Below, piece after piece: positions 10,501 to 18,600 of a DNA stretch of 64,000 nt (position 1 is the stretch's first letter; each line of letters opens with the position of its first letter). Below the pieces are notes generated by a model. That model did not search any database. It was not told the origin of the DNA and saw nothing but the letters and a program-made list of their open reading frames with translations. Origin of the DNA: Clostridia bacterium (lineage in GTDB: Bacteria > Bacillota > Clostridia > Christensenellales > CAG-314); assembly GCA_028703495.1 (NCBI GenBank), contig JAQVMT010000006.1, forward strand, positions 38,752 to 102,751. The letters are read 5' to 3'. The position numbers and the translations under genes are program-made.

Positions 10501-12978
10501 TTGGTAGATCTCCGCAATCTCGTCGTCGAAAATCGTCTTGTCGAACACGTTAACCGCCGACCAATCGCCGTAGAATGACAAATAAGGCACCGATAGGTCG
10601 ATTCCGTCATCGTTGCATGACGTCAATACAGCCCAACCCTCGACGTACATTCCGTCAGCAAAGTTCTTCTCGAGATACTCCCTATCCGTTTCTCCCAAAG
10701 TTATCTTAACCTTGATTCTTAAGGTTTGATTTGCTTCTACCGTGACTTTTCCGCTCTCGCACAAAACGTTGTTTGCGTAAACCACGATCTCTGCTCCGTC
10801 CAGCATATAAGCCGTTCTTGAAAGAATGACTCCGTCAACGCCTTCGGTCAATACCGAAGCCGATACGTCGTAGCTCAATGCCTCGTCGGAAAGGTTAACC
10901 AAATTAAAGTTAAGGCTGTAAATACCCGATTTTTCGGGATCGTCGCCCAATTCGAGCTTGGTTCTGTTTGTTCCCGTTACCGTCAAGTATGCTTGCGTAT
11001 TTACGGCTTCTTCAAGGTTGACAAGTCCTGCTCCCTGACTTCTGGGAGATACGGGGTTGCCGTTTTGACCCTCAACGATATCCGCGGTACTCATTAACAG
11101 CTGATAAACCATCGCGTTCAACTGTGTCTTGGATAATTCGGGATAGCTTTGTTTTAAGTACTGCTTCACCGCGATAACCGTGCCTGCAACGTTGGGCGAG
11201 GACATACTTGTTCCGCTCATATACGCGTAACCACCGATAATCGAAGAATATATGCCGCCGCCGTAACCCGTAATCTCGGGCTTAAGCGTCAGTCCTGCCA
11301 AGGGTCCCCAGCTTGAGAACTCGGACATAATAGCGGGATATCTGTTTTCATTGCTGAAATTGAAGGTCTTGACCTCGGCATTTACCAGCTCTAGTCCTTC
11401 CTCTAAGGTTATCGAAGCCGTGGGTATGACCAAATTGGGCACCTGCATTCTTATAGCACCTTCGGCGTTGTTATATATCACACATACTACCGCTCCGTGC
11501 GCGGCGGCGATAGTCTGTTTTTGATCAAAGCTCAAGCCGAAGCCTCTTTGAATCAAAACAGCCTTACCCTCTACGTCCAAATTTTCGTACTCGCTTTCCG
11601 CTCCGCCGTTGGGAACAACAACGTATTCCAAAGTTACAGGATCGGCATTGGCAAGAATTCTCTCATAAAAGAAGTTATATGTGCTGTTTACGTCCACGCT
11701 GTCGTTGACAACGTACTTTTCACCGTTTCCGCCCAGCATATATATCTGACCGAGAGCGTCCTTACTCGCAACCGTAAAGGAAGCATCGTACGATCCGGGC
11801 GAACCCACTACGCCGTAGTCGGGCGACGTTAACATACTTCCCGAATACTCTCCAAGCAGTCCTCTGTAATAGTTATTGCCTGCGGATGCGCAAAGCGTGA
11901 TTCCTACGGCAGATACCATATCGTATACGGTGTTGGTTATGTCACCGGTGGCTTCTCTGGCAAAACCGGCACCCGCGCCCAAGGACATGTTCATCGCATC
12001 TACGCCCAAAAGTACCATATCGCTTACCGCGCTGATAATCGAGCTTGTATAAGCCGAACCGCCATCTGAGAACACCTTGCAAATAGCAAGCTGAGCATTG
12101 GGCGAAACTCCCGTAATGACGTCATCGTCACCGGCGATAATTCCCGCAACGTGCGTTCCGTGCGTATCTATGGGAGATACGTTGGTATCGTTGTCCGCAT
12201 AGTCATATACATATCCGATTTTGGAGTTCATATAAACTCCGCTCAATCCGCTTTGAACCGAAAGTAGGTTTACCTCGTCTTCGGTCAAGGCTCCGTTAGA
12301 AAGCATATTGGAAAACGCCGAATGAGTATAACTCAAACCGGTGTCCAAAACCGCAACCAACATTCCTTCGCCCTGATATTTCGTGTTGTTGATAAAGATT
12401 CCGTTTTCGGTAATCAGCGAATCTTCTTCCTCGCTGACTTCGGGAGCCTTGTACTCCTCGCAAACCTCGTAGCATACTACATTCTCCAAAGCCGCGACTT
12501 TCCTAATTTCGCCGATTTTTCCTCTTACAGCGAAGCCGTTAAACAAGGTCGTGTATGTATCCTCGAATTTAACCTCGATCTGCGCTTCTTCAATTTGCGC
12601 AAACACGCTTCTTTGTATCGATTCAAGCTTTTCCACAAGCTCCATACCGCTTTGTGAAAGAGCATAGTCGGCAACGCTTCCCGCATAACCTTCCGTAAGA
12701 TATTGCTCTACAAGACTTACGCCGTCCAAAGCAATAAGCGCGGTGACCTCATTATCATTGTCCAAAACTTTCACGCCGTCACTAAACGTAAAGCCATTCA
12801 AAGCATCGGTATAAAAATTCTCAATCGAAACCGAATTCAATTGAAAATTATCCGCAAGCGTTACTCCGCTTGTCCACTCCGAAGCTGTCTGTTCGGTTAA
12901 GGTGCTGCACGCGGCGAAAATCGCAAACGTTAACAACATCATTCCGATTACAAACATAATTCTTCCTGTTTTTTTCAT
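4591..12978 (-). CDS. Giant secreted subtilisin-like protease with BspA-type LRR_5 repeats
   Basis: The protein has 2,795 residues. It starts MKKTGRIMF with a hydrophobic signal ending FAACS (possible weak lipobox). The ATG at 12978 has GGAGGA at 12983-12988; a further in-frame ATG at 12990 lacks a site. The S8 domain keeps all catalytic residues: Asp212 (AVLDTGL), His273 (DTHGTHVAG), Asn368 (ASAGNN) and Ser591 (MSGTSMSSP). A PA-like insert lies near 455-535. Fn3-like beta domains follow to about residue 1070. From ~1080 to the end are LRR_5 repeats (IxxxAFxxCxxLxxVxLPxxLxxIG). These are organised in about seven blocks separated by a linker resembling LGxxVF...IYVP...YKxAWxxYA. No LPXTG, SLH or C-terminal membrane segment is seen. 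Likely a secreted or lipid-anchored protease/adhesin; the substrate is unknown. Paralogue at 55141-62124. Confidence 0.93.
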   Translation of the reverse strand: MKKTGRIMFVIGMMLLTFAIFAACSTLTEQTASEWTSGVTLADNFQLNSVSIENFYTDALNGFTFSDGVKVLDNDNEVTALIALDGVSLVEQYLTEGYAGSVADYALSQSGMELVEKLESIQRSVFAQIEEAQIEVKFEDTYTTLFNGFAVRGKIGEIRKVAALENVVCYEVCEEYKAPEVSEEEDSLITENGIFINNTKYQGEGMLVAVLDTGLSYTHSAFSNMLSNGALTEDEVNLLSVQSGLSGVYMNSKIGYVYDYADNDTNVSPIDTHGTHVAGIIAGDDDVITGVSPNAQLAICKVFSDGGSAYTSSIISAVSDMVLLGVDAMNMSLGAGAGFAREATGDITNTVYDMVSAVGITLCASAGNNYYRGLLGEYSGSMLTSPDYGVVGSPGSYDASFTVASKDALGQIYMLGGNGEKYVVNDSVDVNSTYNFFYERILANADPVTLEYVVVPNGGAESEYENLDVEGKAVLIQRGFGLSFDQKQTIAAAHGAVVCVIYNNAEGAIRMQVPNLVIPTASITLEEGLELVNAEVKTFNFSNENRYPAIMSEFSSWGPLAGLTLKPEITGYGGGIYSSIIGGYAYMSGTSMSSPNVAGTVIAVKQYLKQSYPELSKTQLNAMVYQLLMSTADIVEGQNGNPVSPRSQGAGLVNLEEAVNTQAYLTVTGTNRTKLELGDDPEKSGIYSLNFNLVNLSDEALSYDVSASVLTEGVDGVILSRTAYMLDGAEIVVYANNVLCESGKVTVEANQTLRIKVKITLGETDREYLEKNFADGMYVEGWAVLTSCNDDGIDLSVPYLSFYGDWSAVNVFDKTIFDDEIAEIYQTTPLAVMGQYLYPLGRYIYNVPEGMEAIDADEKYIAVSDTGLQGIYTVYMGLLRNCKKIEYFVTTEDGAVIWSYEALNVRKAYYNTNSGLIPGYTYFNYNVDEKIVPNNAKLTFTVRATPDYYTNEYQDWSFTFTFDTEAPVITEKEDSFKLTTEGEKTYMTLEVYDNHYVSDIQLYDYLTLEPIIDLPLPVYGFVADADNTIKIDITDYLPRLTGDKAVILIEDYAFNQSQYLVSLVDPYKDYEMDGSVITGYKGEGGVITIPKAQAIADGAFKGNTNITSVRFEEGLVSIGKNAFEGCTVLESVALPESILEIGSNAFTGCKLLTSVTALSLTPCELGESVFDEKVNIYVNKEVVALYKDAWAAYANRIYEIVNVASADDFKVTDGVLTMYYGAGGDVIIPDNIGIVSVASTAFAQNKKITSIEFPEGMTYAEAASFSGCANLKSVTFPTTFATFYSGMFTACSNFVAINFMSANTPATNGPPVSLWSQYFNVTPYFRVFVPDEAVDGYKAHALFGKISTYIFGYGDEIEDFVITDGALTKYWGLEKSITLPDEVTSVAANVFKGFANVGYIKLNNGLTSIGDSAFASMTSLKAIELGESITSIGAKAFADGALEVVTVKSNTPCQIGDNAFGAGIKAIYVPNGTVEAYKAAWTAYADYIFDISVFTITDNTITGYTGTAKEVYVPNEYNIGANAFAEKAVETVYTYNGLTSVGSGAFSSIAKLTFFGASTLKNIGDRAFGGTVADVRLTEVYSVPSLGENVFEKENGTKIYVAYGYLDTYKKLWSDYASILFDTTSLVEEFVIQEGVLIEYNGLGGNVIIPEGITSIAGRVFYGNDSVTSIVFPEGFESIGEYAFYNNTALKSITFPTTFTGLGERAFSGCGLLEKVNLEDTSIVETGKNAFYGCVSLTKVVLPSTLKTIGEGLFYMAKSLDDVTLNEGLISINRNAFSNCAIKEIEIPSTVVDLMPYSFYRCKLEYVFLPKSVTLNAFKSTNALIFGDNYFLHTVEFEEGFTQIGTQMFSGCYALENLILPKSLNGVGFSAFVSCTALETVDLSHTQVTQIQSSTFTGCTKLSKIYLPDGITTIAATAFRNCVSLKKIDLGPNVASIASQAFYGCTSLETINLEETVVKTIAANAFYGCSNLKQIALPDTLTSIGASAFKASALTLVTLSSENVALGAGAFDGTTPIIYVPSKTGEAYRAASNWSVYSALIIDIGDLFETNGSTITRYIGKLTSVTLPHGFTEIANGAFKSSAIEYIGMTDVVTVGESAFEGAKSLVKAEMYADISKIGAKAFYNCTSLKEVVIYSDNVPEIAADTFEGTPSDLIVYISEGTINEYLNVEDWKGHTFSEMGFVIEKGELLSYIGKGGNVVVPDGVTVIKEGAFANNQDIISVTLPDSVITIGANAFSYCESLESFVLGENVRYVGASLFKGCISLSYLYLGHSLLGMPDMMLYDCQSLQHIEIPASVRTIGANVTQYSGLVELTVPATVQEIAYEAFYGSYELVKLYCYANIEYSRNIFANLTSLEEAYFYGNIGTIQGWDFGSSTKLKVVEFHGDVDSIGLWSESLSDIMLSIANFSFIFAKNDSLERVEFFGNVGIIGGYAFNGCPALTEVIFHKGLDGIDGFAFGDCQNLTKWTIAEGNTQLAIDEYGIMYNADKTRMYRQPHAFDYDGEIVLPETLEEIDAFAFSHQTHYLSELTLTMNGWSQKSTQFTEFTIKTTKIVLPANLQSIGDHAFYAMPYLAEVATVDGKFANELIIDEYAFANCSYLSNLTIPANTVAIKSGAFANCAIENIQIPGSVKSFSFASVFAGNENIKSISVDESNQSYVVVDGVLFDRAMTILYFYSPLLTGTAYVVPEGVERIEANAFINNGVLEQVTLPTTLRVIGDKAFFATANLKTYIFLGTVAPILEGYISNEHEYSYANFMTHAGEGDVELTLYCPEGSNFDNFLWRLFFKNIKYMSEDK

Positions 12979-13022
12979 ATTATCCTCCATTATATTTATA
13001 CTTATCCGCGTCTGATTTCATA

Positions 13023-13037
13023 ATTAGAAGTGGATTA
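13023..13037 (-). repeat. 15-base element shared with 20048-20062
   Basis: ATTAGAAGTGGATTA occurs here, 45 bp upstream of the giant protease start, and again at 20048-20062, upstream of the GLUG/InlB surface-protein gene. On the minus strand similarity extends beyond the exact core (taatccacttctaatt, then atga, then a cGCGG/tGCGG block). A shared regulatory element or a repeat remnant are both possible. Confidence 0.5.
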
Positions 13038-13106
13038 ATATTTCAACTTTATGACAAATAATCACTCTTTCTTCGCACATCGGAAGTCAAAATATACGAA
13101 TCCCAT

Positions 13107-13272
13107 CGTACCGCCGTTATCGAATTCCCTATGAGTTTATATGTATTGGGACCATTAGAATTTGAGTGTCCAACGTGCCGCCGTCAATATATTCCTTATG
13201 AGTTAATCAATACTCGGGCTTTTCGTATTACTGTTCCCGACGTGCCACCGTTGTCGAGTTTCTTATCCGTTA
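13107..13272 (-). repeat. Three tandem degenerate copies, 67-bp period, ending in an ArsR-type gene
   Basis: Blocks starting CGTACCGCCGTTATCG, CGTGCCGCCGTCAATA and CGTGCCACCGTTGTCG lie at 13107, 13174 and 13241, exactly 67 bp apart. The third overlaps the last codons and stop of the gene at 13263-14339. The two copies beyond the stop are more diverged than one would expect for a recent duplication. Confidence 0.8.
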
Positions 13273-14339
13273 CTTGTTATCGAACGGATTAGATCGCAGA
13301 TTTCTTCAACTCTTTCGTCGCTTATGGTATATTCGTTCAAAACAGTGTCACCCGAATGTCCCAATCTCATCTCTACGATTCCCAACCTTAAGAGTATATA
13401 CATATGATGAGAAATTGTCGGAGCCGTTAAGTTTAACGCACTCGCCATATCCTTAACTCTCATACTTTTGTTACGCAAAACGTTCAGTATCTTTAGCCGC
13501 GTTCCGTCCGCCAATGCTTTCATATACTCTAACAGAACGCCGTTGTTGATAATCGCATCGCGCTCCCAAGTCTTTAATTCCTCGTATTTCATTCCTACCA
13601 TCGAATAATCACCCTTATCCTTATTCGTAAACGACCGAATCTTGTTGAACAACATTATTCCGCAATTCACGTTAAGCAAACTTACATCGTCATCGAATTT
13701 CGTGCTGTAATACGAGTAAAAGCTGTCCCATTCCTTTATTTTCGACATGACGGCAATGCTTTTGTTGAAATCCCTCTCCACAATATAAAAGTTGTTCTTT
13801 AGTATCGGAATCGTAATTTCAAAGTATTCCTTCATGCAATTGTACAACTTATGCCTGTTGCCGTATGTATCGAGAATAAGCATCATTTCGTTGTCGTCGA
13901 ACAATGGCGAATTGATAAGATTGAATACCTGATCGATGGACCTCAATTCCGTTATCCCGCCTAACTCTACAACCTCACCTATTCTTTCAAGTACAAAGCC
14001 CCCGATTAGTTTATCGATGTCGCTCTCGTTCGTAACCGAATCGAATTGCTTGGCACAGTAAAAATACAAGCTCAACAAATATGGAAATTTACTGACGTCA
14101 CTGTCGACAAACTTCATCAAATAGCCAAAGCTTCTCCCTTGAAAAATCTCTCCGATAACCTTATCCCTGTATTCCTTTATCCTTCCGATACATTCGGCGA
14201 GCTTTTCCTTGCTCTGCCCGTAGCGTTTGTCCGCCTTTTCAACCTCCTCAACCTGATTCCACTTGCTTTCGTATAAACACATTACGGCTTCGCAATAGTA
14301 GTTGGGCTCGGTTTGAAGATTTACTCTCAATTTACTCAT
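13263..14339 (-). CDS. Long ArsR-type winged-helix regulator (paralogue of the gene at 3149)
   Basis: The protein has 358 residues with an ArsR-type winged helix at the C-terminus: MKALADGTRLKILNVLR, LNLTAPTISHHMYIL and a final DERVEEICDLI helix. The first ~250 residues are helical, with no recognised domain. The layout, and the TPATISHHM/TAPTISHHM recognition helix, match the gene at 3149-4312, so the two form a family. The start ATG has GGAGGG upstream (14346-14351) and a TTGACA-18-TATAAT promoter. It is directly upstream of, and co-oriented with, the giant protease, so control of surface proteins is an attractive but untested role. Confidence 0.85.
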   Translation of the reverse strand: MSKLRVNLQTEPNYYCEAVMCLYESKWNQVEEVEKADKRYGQSKEKLAECIGRIKEYRDKVIGEIFQGRSFGYLMKFVDSDVSKFPYLLSLYFYCAKQFDSVTNESDIDKLIGGFVLERIGEVVELGGITELRSIDQVFNLINSPLFDDNEMMLILDTYGNRHKLYNCMKEYFEITIPILKNNFYIVERDFNKSIAVMSKIKEWDSFYSYYSTKFDDDVSLLNVNCGIMLFNKIRSFTNKDKGDYSMVGMKYEELKTWERDAIINNGVLLEYMKALADGTRLKILNVLRNKSMRVKDMASALNLTAPTISHHMYILLRLGIVEMRLGHSGDTVLNEYTISDERVEEICDLIRSITSNG

Positions 14340-14435
14340 ATTTCACCCTCCGAATCGTAGGATTCTGTTTCGGCTTGCCGATCGGCTTTGAAGCAGCCCC
14401 TGCGAATATCAGTTTTTCTCGCTCCGATTTAGCGC

Positions 14436-14465
14436 ATTATAACATAAGCGCAATACGCGTGTCAA
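14436..14465 (-). promoter_or_regulatory. Sigma-A-type promoter of the ArsR-type gene
   Basis: On the minus strand, TTGACA (14460-14465) and TATAAT (14436-14441) are separated by 18 bp, about 100 bp upstream of the start codon. Confidence 0.8.
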
Positions 14466-15041
14466 GAAATTAGATGAACATAAAATTGTTTTTTGTCCAT
14501 AAATTCGTTCGATGTGCTTCAAAGCTTGACTTTATGAAAGCAAATATCAGTAATAATCAGTAAGTAAAGCTACTTAAATGAAGTAAGAAACAAGTCTACG
14601 GACAATAAAGCAGAAAGCTTATACTAAGCGGCTTCTAATATTAGTATTTACGAGAATTATTCATGTTCAAAATAAAAAGCGGATATTAAACTTAGAATAT
14701 AAGCGGATTGTTTAATGCAAAAAGGTTACCGACTGTATAATAAATTTGACGTGGGATAATCACATATGTAAATCCGTAATAGTTTTATAACGAAAAACGT
14801 CCCCGAATCAAATCATCGGAGGCGGTTGGATATTCTTAATATGTTTGTTAAAATGCACGTTTGCGTTTTGTATGCAAAGTTGGAAAAATTGCTAGCCTGT
14901 ATTAATGCATATACATATTGTAAGTTAAGTTGACTTAGCCAATATAACATTCATCGCTGCGCATGCGTTTGCGTGGCTATACAAAGTAACGCGCAAGATG
15001 AATAGTTATGATAATGCGAATGTCAACACATATTCACATAT
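14466..15041. other. Intergenic stretch without a recognised gene
   Basis: About 575 bp of A/T-rich sequence between the ArsR-type promoter and the end of the kinase-like gene. I see no convincing reading frame with a ribosome binding site, no RNA gene and no strong terminator. Confidence 0.6.
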
Positions 15042-15593
15042 TTACAACTCCGACTTCTGCATATTCGAGATGATTTTTTCCGCAACTTCCAACGGCGTGA
15101 GGTCGGTCGTATCGATAACCAAATCGTAATTAGACCTATCCGAGCAATCGACGCTATATAGCCTTTGAAAACGCTCGTTCTCCACTTTTTGTCGCATTTG
15201 CAGTTGCAGAGTAGCCTCTTCTACCGAAGAATAATGCTCCTCGGTAAGCTTTCGTCCGTAAACAACCCGTTCGGCTGCTACCTCGGGCAATACCGTAAGA
15301 TAGACCTTTAGCGACTTATCCACGAAGTACCACGCCAAGCGCGAGTCAAAGACGACCTTTGCTCCCGCCTTCTCTCGAGCGATCCTCTTGGTTTCCCCGT
15401 CGATAAGGCTGTCCACATTGTTGTCCCTGTCGGTAATGTATTTGTTAAACTCCAAAGCAGTCATACCCTTGTCGTTAGCCAGCTTGCGTAATATACTGCC
15501 CGTTGTAAACACAGCGTATCCGTATTTTTCGTTCAAAATTCTGCATACAGTGCTTTTTCCGCTACCCAACGCACCTGCTATTGTAATAAACAC
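15042..15593 (-). CDS. Cytidylate-kinase-like P-loop kinase
   Basis: The protein has 183 residues. It begins with MFITIAGALGSGKSTV, a P-loop (GALGSGKST), followed by TTGSILRKLA, a typical nucleoside-monophosphate-binding stretch, and VVFDSRLAWYF at the Walker B-like position. The pattern resembles the short archaeal-type CMP kinase/AAA_33 group. It probably phosphorylates CMP/dCMP or a related small substrate, but specificity cannot be read from sequence. The start is GTG at 15591-15593 with GGAGGG just upstream. The gene lies alone among surface-protein genes, 58 bp from the large surface protein stop, and may be read from the same transcript. Confidence 0.75.
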   Translation of the reverse strand: MFITIAGALGSGKSTVCRILNEKYGYAVFTTGSILRKLANDKGMTALEFNKYITDRDNNVDSLIDGETKRIAREKAGAKVVFDSRLAWYFVDKSLKVYLTVLPEVAAERVVYGRKLTEEHYSSVEEATLQLQMRQKVENERFQRLYSVDCSDRSNYDLVIDTTDLTPLEVAEKIISNMQKSEL

Positions 15594-15651
15594 GTTATCC
15601 CTCCGTTCCGCAATTACTTGCGCCTAATTTTATCGTACAGCACTACTTTCT

Positions 15652-18600
15652 TTATTTTTTGCGGAAAACCATATAATACGTTCCCAACACGCAGCACAAA
15701 AATACACCTAATATTATGATGAACAGCAAAAACGCAGACGGCGCTTTGGCTTTTTCGCTATCGTTTCCGCCGTCGGGCGGCACAACAGCCGCACTTTGAG
15801 CAACAAAGGCGAATTTGGAAAAGCTACTGACCGAAAAGAAAAGATTATTACCGGACAAGGTCGTATCCACAACCATTACCAAGCCGTTATCGTCGATGTG
15901 AACCAAGGTTATGTCCTCTCCCGTCAACTCGTCGGGAATGGTCATACTAACCCTTACCTCACCCAAAAATCCCGATGATGAAAGCTTGATATCAAATAGT
16001 CTTTTTATGTCGTAATTTCCCAAGGTTTGAGATATTATTTCGCTGTAATAGGAGAAACCGCCCGTAATCTCACTCACATTCAAGGTCGCATCAGGTAAAA
16101 TCCCTTCGTCAGCTTTGACGGTAACTTTTATTTCGCCGTTTTCGCCCTCGACCGAATCGCCCAAAACCACGAAATTTTTGTAATAGCTTGAGGATACTCC
16201 GTCGATCAGATAATTATCCGACTGAATTGATGCAACCAAAACATAATAACCGGGCTCCAAAACAAAATTCATACAATCCTTACCTTCGGCAATCACCATG
16301 GAGTTGTTCTCTCGGCTGACGATTTTCATACTCACAGTCAAGGTTTCACCCGTTACGACACCCTCGACTCGGGTGGTCAACTCGATTTTTTCACCGCTCA
16401 AAACCGAATCTAAATCGGGGAAATTGACGGTAACACTTCTTTTATTGATAAGGAGGACTTCCCATTGGCTGTTAATAGGCTCATAGTTTTCGGGGTCGTC
16501 CCACTTCATATCCACATAAAAATGTGCGTATACGTAATACAAGCCTGCTTTGTAAGCCGAATTGCCCTCGTAACTCACATTCTCGCCGTTCACCTTGTAA
16601 ACGGTCGTATATGATACGTAAACGCCCTCGGGGAGTACCTTGGTTATTTCCAAAGTCTTTCTTTGTCCGTCGTACTCGAAGGTGCGCATCTGCATCATGA
16701 GCTCTAGCGTTATCTTTGCCTTGTTTACAACAATGTTTACCTTTAGGTTGTAATTTTCGAAATTCTGTGTGTCGGCGTTATAGTAGATATTAATTGAATA
16801 GCTTCCCGCTCTCAACTCGGTATCGGTATTAACCCAGTAGTACTTGGGCGAAAGCTCGATCGCCCCCGTTGTTACGCCCTTTACATATGTCACTGTCAAG
16901 TCCTTATGTGGTTGAACCTCGGTGGACTTATACACGGCTTTGGCGACATTAAAGGTAATGCTTACGATTTTATCGTAATGGTTGTCGTAATCATCGTTGA
17001 ATTTAGCCCTATACACTCGGCTTCCCGCGCACACAAGCTCAACGCTGTCGATGATCAAAGTGTATTTGGGCAGCAAATAGGATTGGAGCAAATCGTTTGT
17101 GCGGTTTTTGACATACTCGATGTTAACATCGGGGTGAGCGCAGTAGGCATCATCGTAAATAGCTTTTTCAACCCCGATCGTAAAAACCTTTGTAAAGGTA
17201 TCACCCGAATAAGTATATTTTACAGTTATATCACAGCTGCCGGTTACGATTATTTTTTTACTTTCACCGTTAACATATTGCGTGACAGTGTATTTATAAA
17301 GCAAATAATTCGTTCCGGTTGAGCAGCTTAACACATATTTTGCTGAACTCAACGTTACCTTATCGCCGTTATTGTAAACCTCCGATACCGATAACCCATT
17401 GGACGAAAGAGTGGAAATATCATCGTAAGCCCTGAATACCTTTTCGCCTGCATTAAAAGCAACATCAATGTCGGCTACAATAATCTTCAAAAATATTAGC
17501 TCGATCGAACCGTACGCCAAGGTGTAATCTCGGGTATTTTCGGGCGTGAAGCACCAAGCATAAGAGCTGTATTCGCCGACTTTTACATTCTGCCCCTCAA
17601 CCAATAGGGCGACGCCCGAGGTCGAACCCTGCGAAAGACTCAATAATACCTCCGAGGTAGGAGTATTTTCGTATAAATTCCCCTCTCTGTAAACCGACAC
17701 GACGGGAGTGGCTTTTTTTACGATAACCTGAATTTCCAACGGATAATCGTTATAATTCTGTTCGTCAATGTTATAATAGGCAGCGAAAAATTGATTTATC
17801 CCGTTATCGGCGTGTAGCTCAACCTCGGGATTCACCCAATAAAATCCGCTTCCGAGCGATGTATCTCCTAAAACCGCCCCCTCGAAAAAAACAATCGAAA
17901 TAGCGGCGTGCGTTATGTCAAAGTAATCGGCTTTGTTTACAATGACGTTTACGGTCAAATATACCCGTTCATAATTGACTGTATCTTCGGGTATAAACAG
18001 TGCGGAATGATTAACTCCGACGCTTCCCGTCACACTAAGCTTTGTAGACGGATACATCCATGCAAAGCCTTGAGGAAGTGCGATATCGCTTAGTATTTTA
18101 TGCTCGCCGTAGCTTAAAACAACATCGTCGGGCTTTGTGTATTGTGGTACGGCTTTTTTAATCGTAACGTTGACAATATCCGAAAAAACAGTTTTGTTGT
18201 CCGTTCCCTCACCATAAACCTTAACGCGACATTGATACGCGCCCGACTCGTTCACGCTGTAAAGCTTTATAGAGGATGTCGTAACGTTTACCGACTTGTT
18301 GTTGCAAAGCCACAGATATTCGATATTCTTCGATCCGTGTCCGACCTCCACCCAAACGTTCACAGGCTTTTGCGGATTATACGTCCATTCTGTACTAGTA
18401 CTGCAATGAACAGAAACTACGGGATTATCAAAGGTCCAAACAGCGTACAAAGTGAACGCTTCGGATACCGATCTGGAAAAGTCGTATTCACTCGTCCCTG
18501 CCGCCGTCAGCGACCAATAGGAAAAGGTATATCCCGACCTTTCCGGGGATTTGGGCGGTGTCAAAGCATCACCCTCGATAACCTCTACCTCGGTATAAAC

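Noticed and set aside
4591..12978. Sortase-anchored wall protein
   Set aside because: No LPXTG-type motif, hydrophobic segment or basic tail at the C-terminus.
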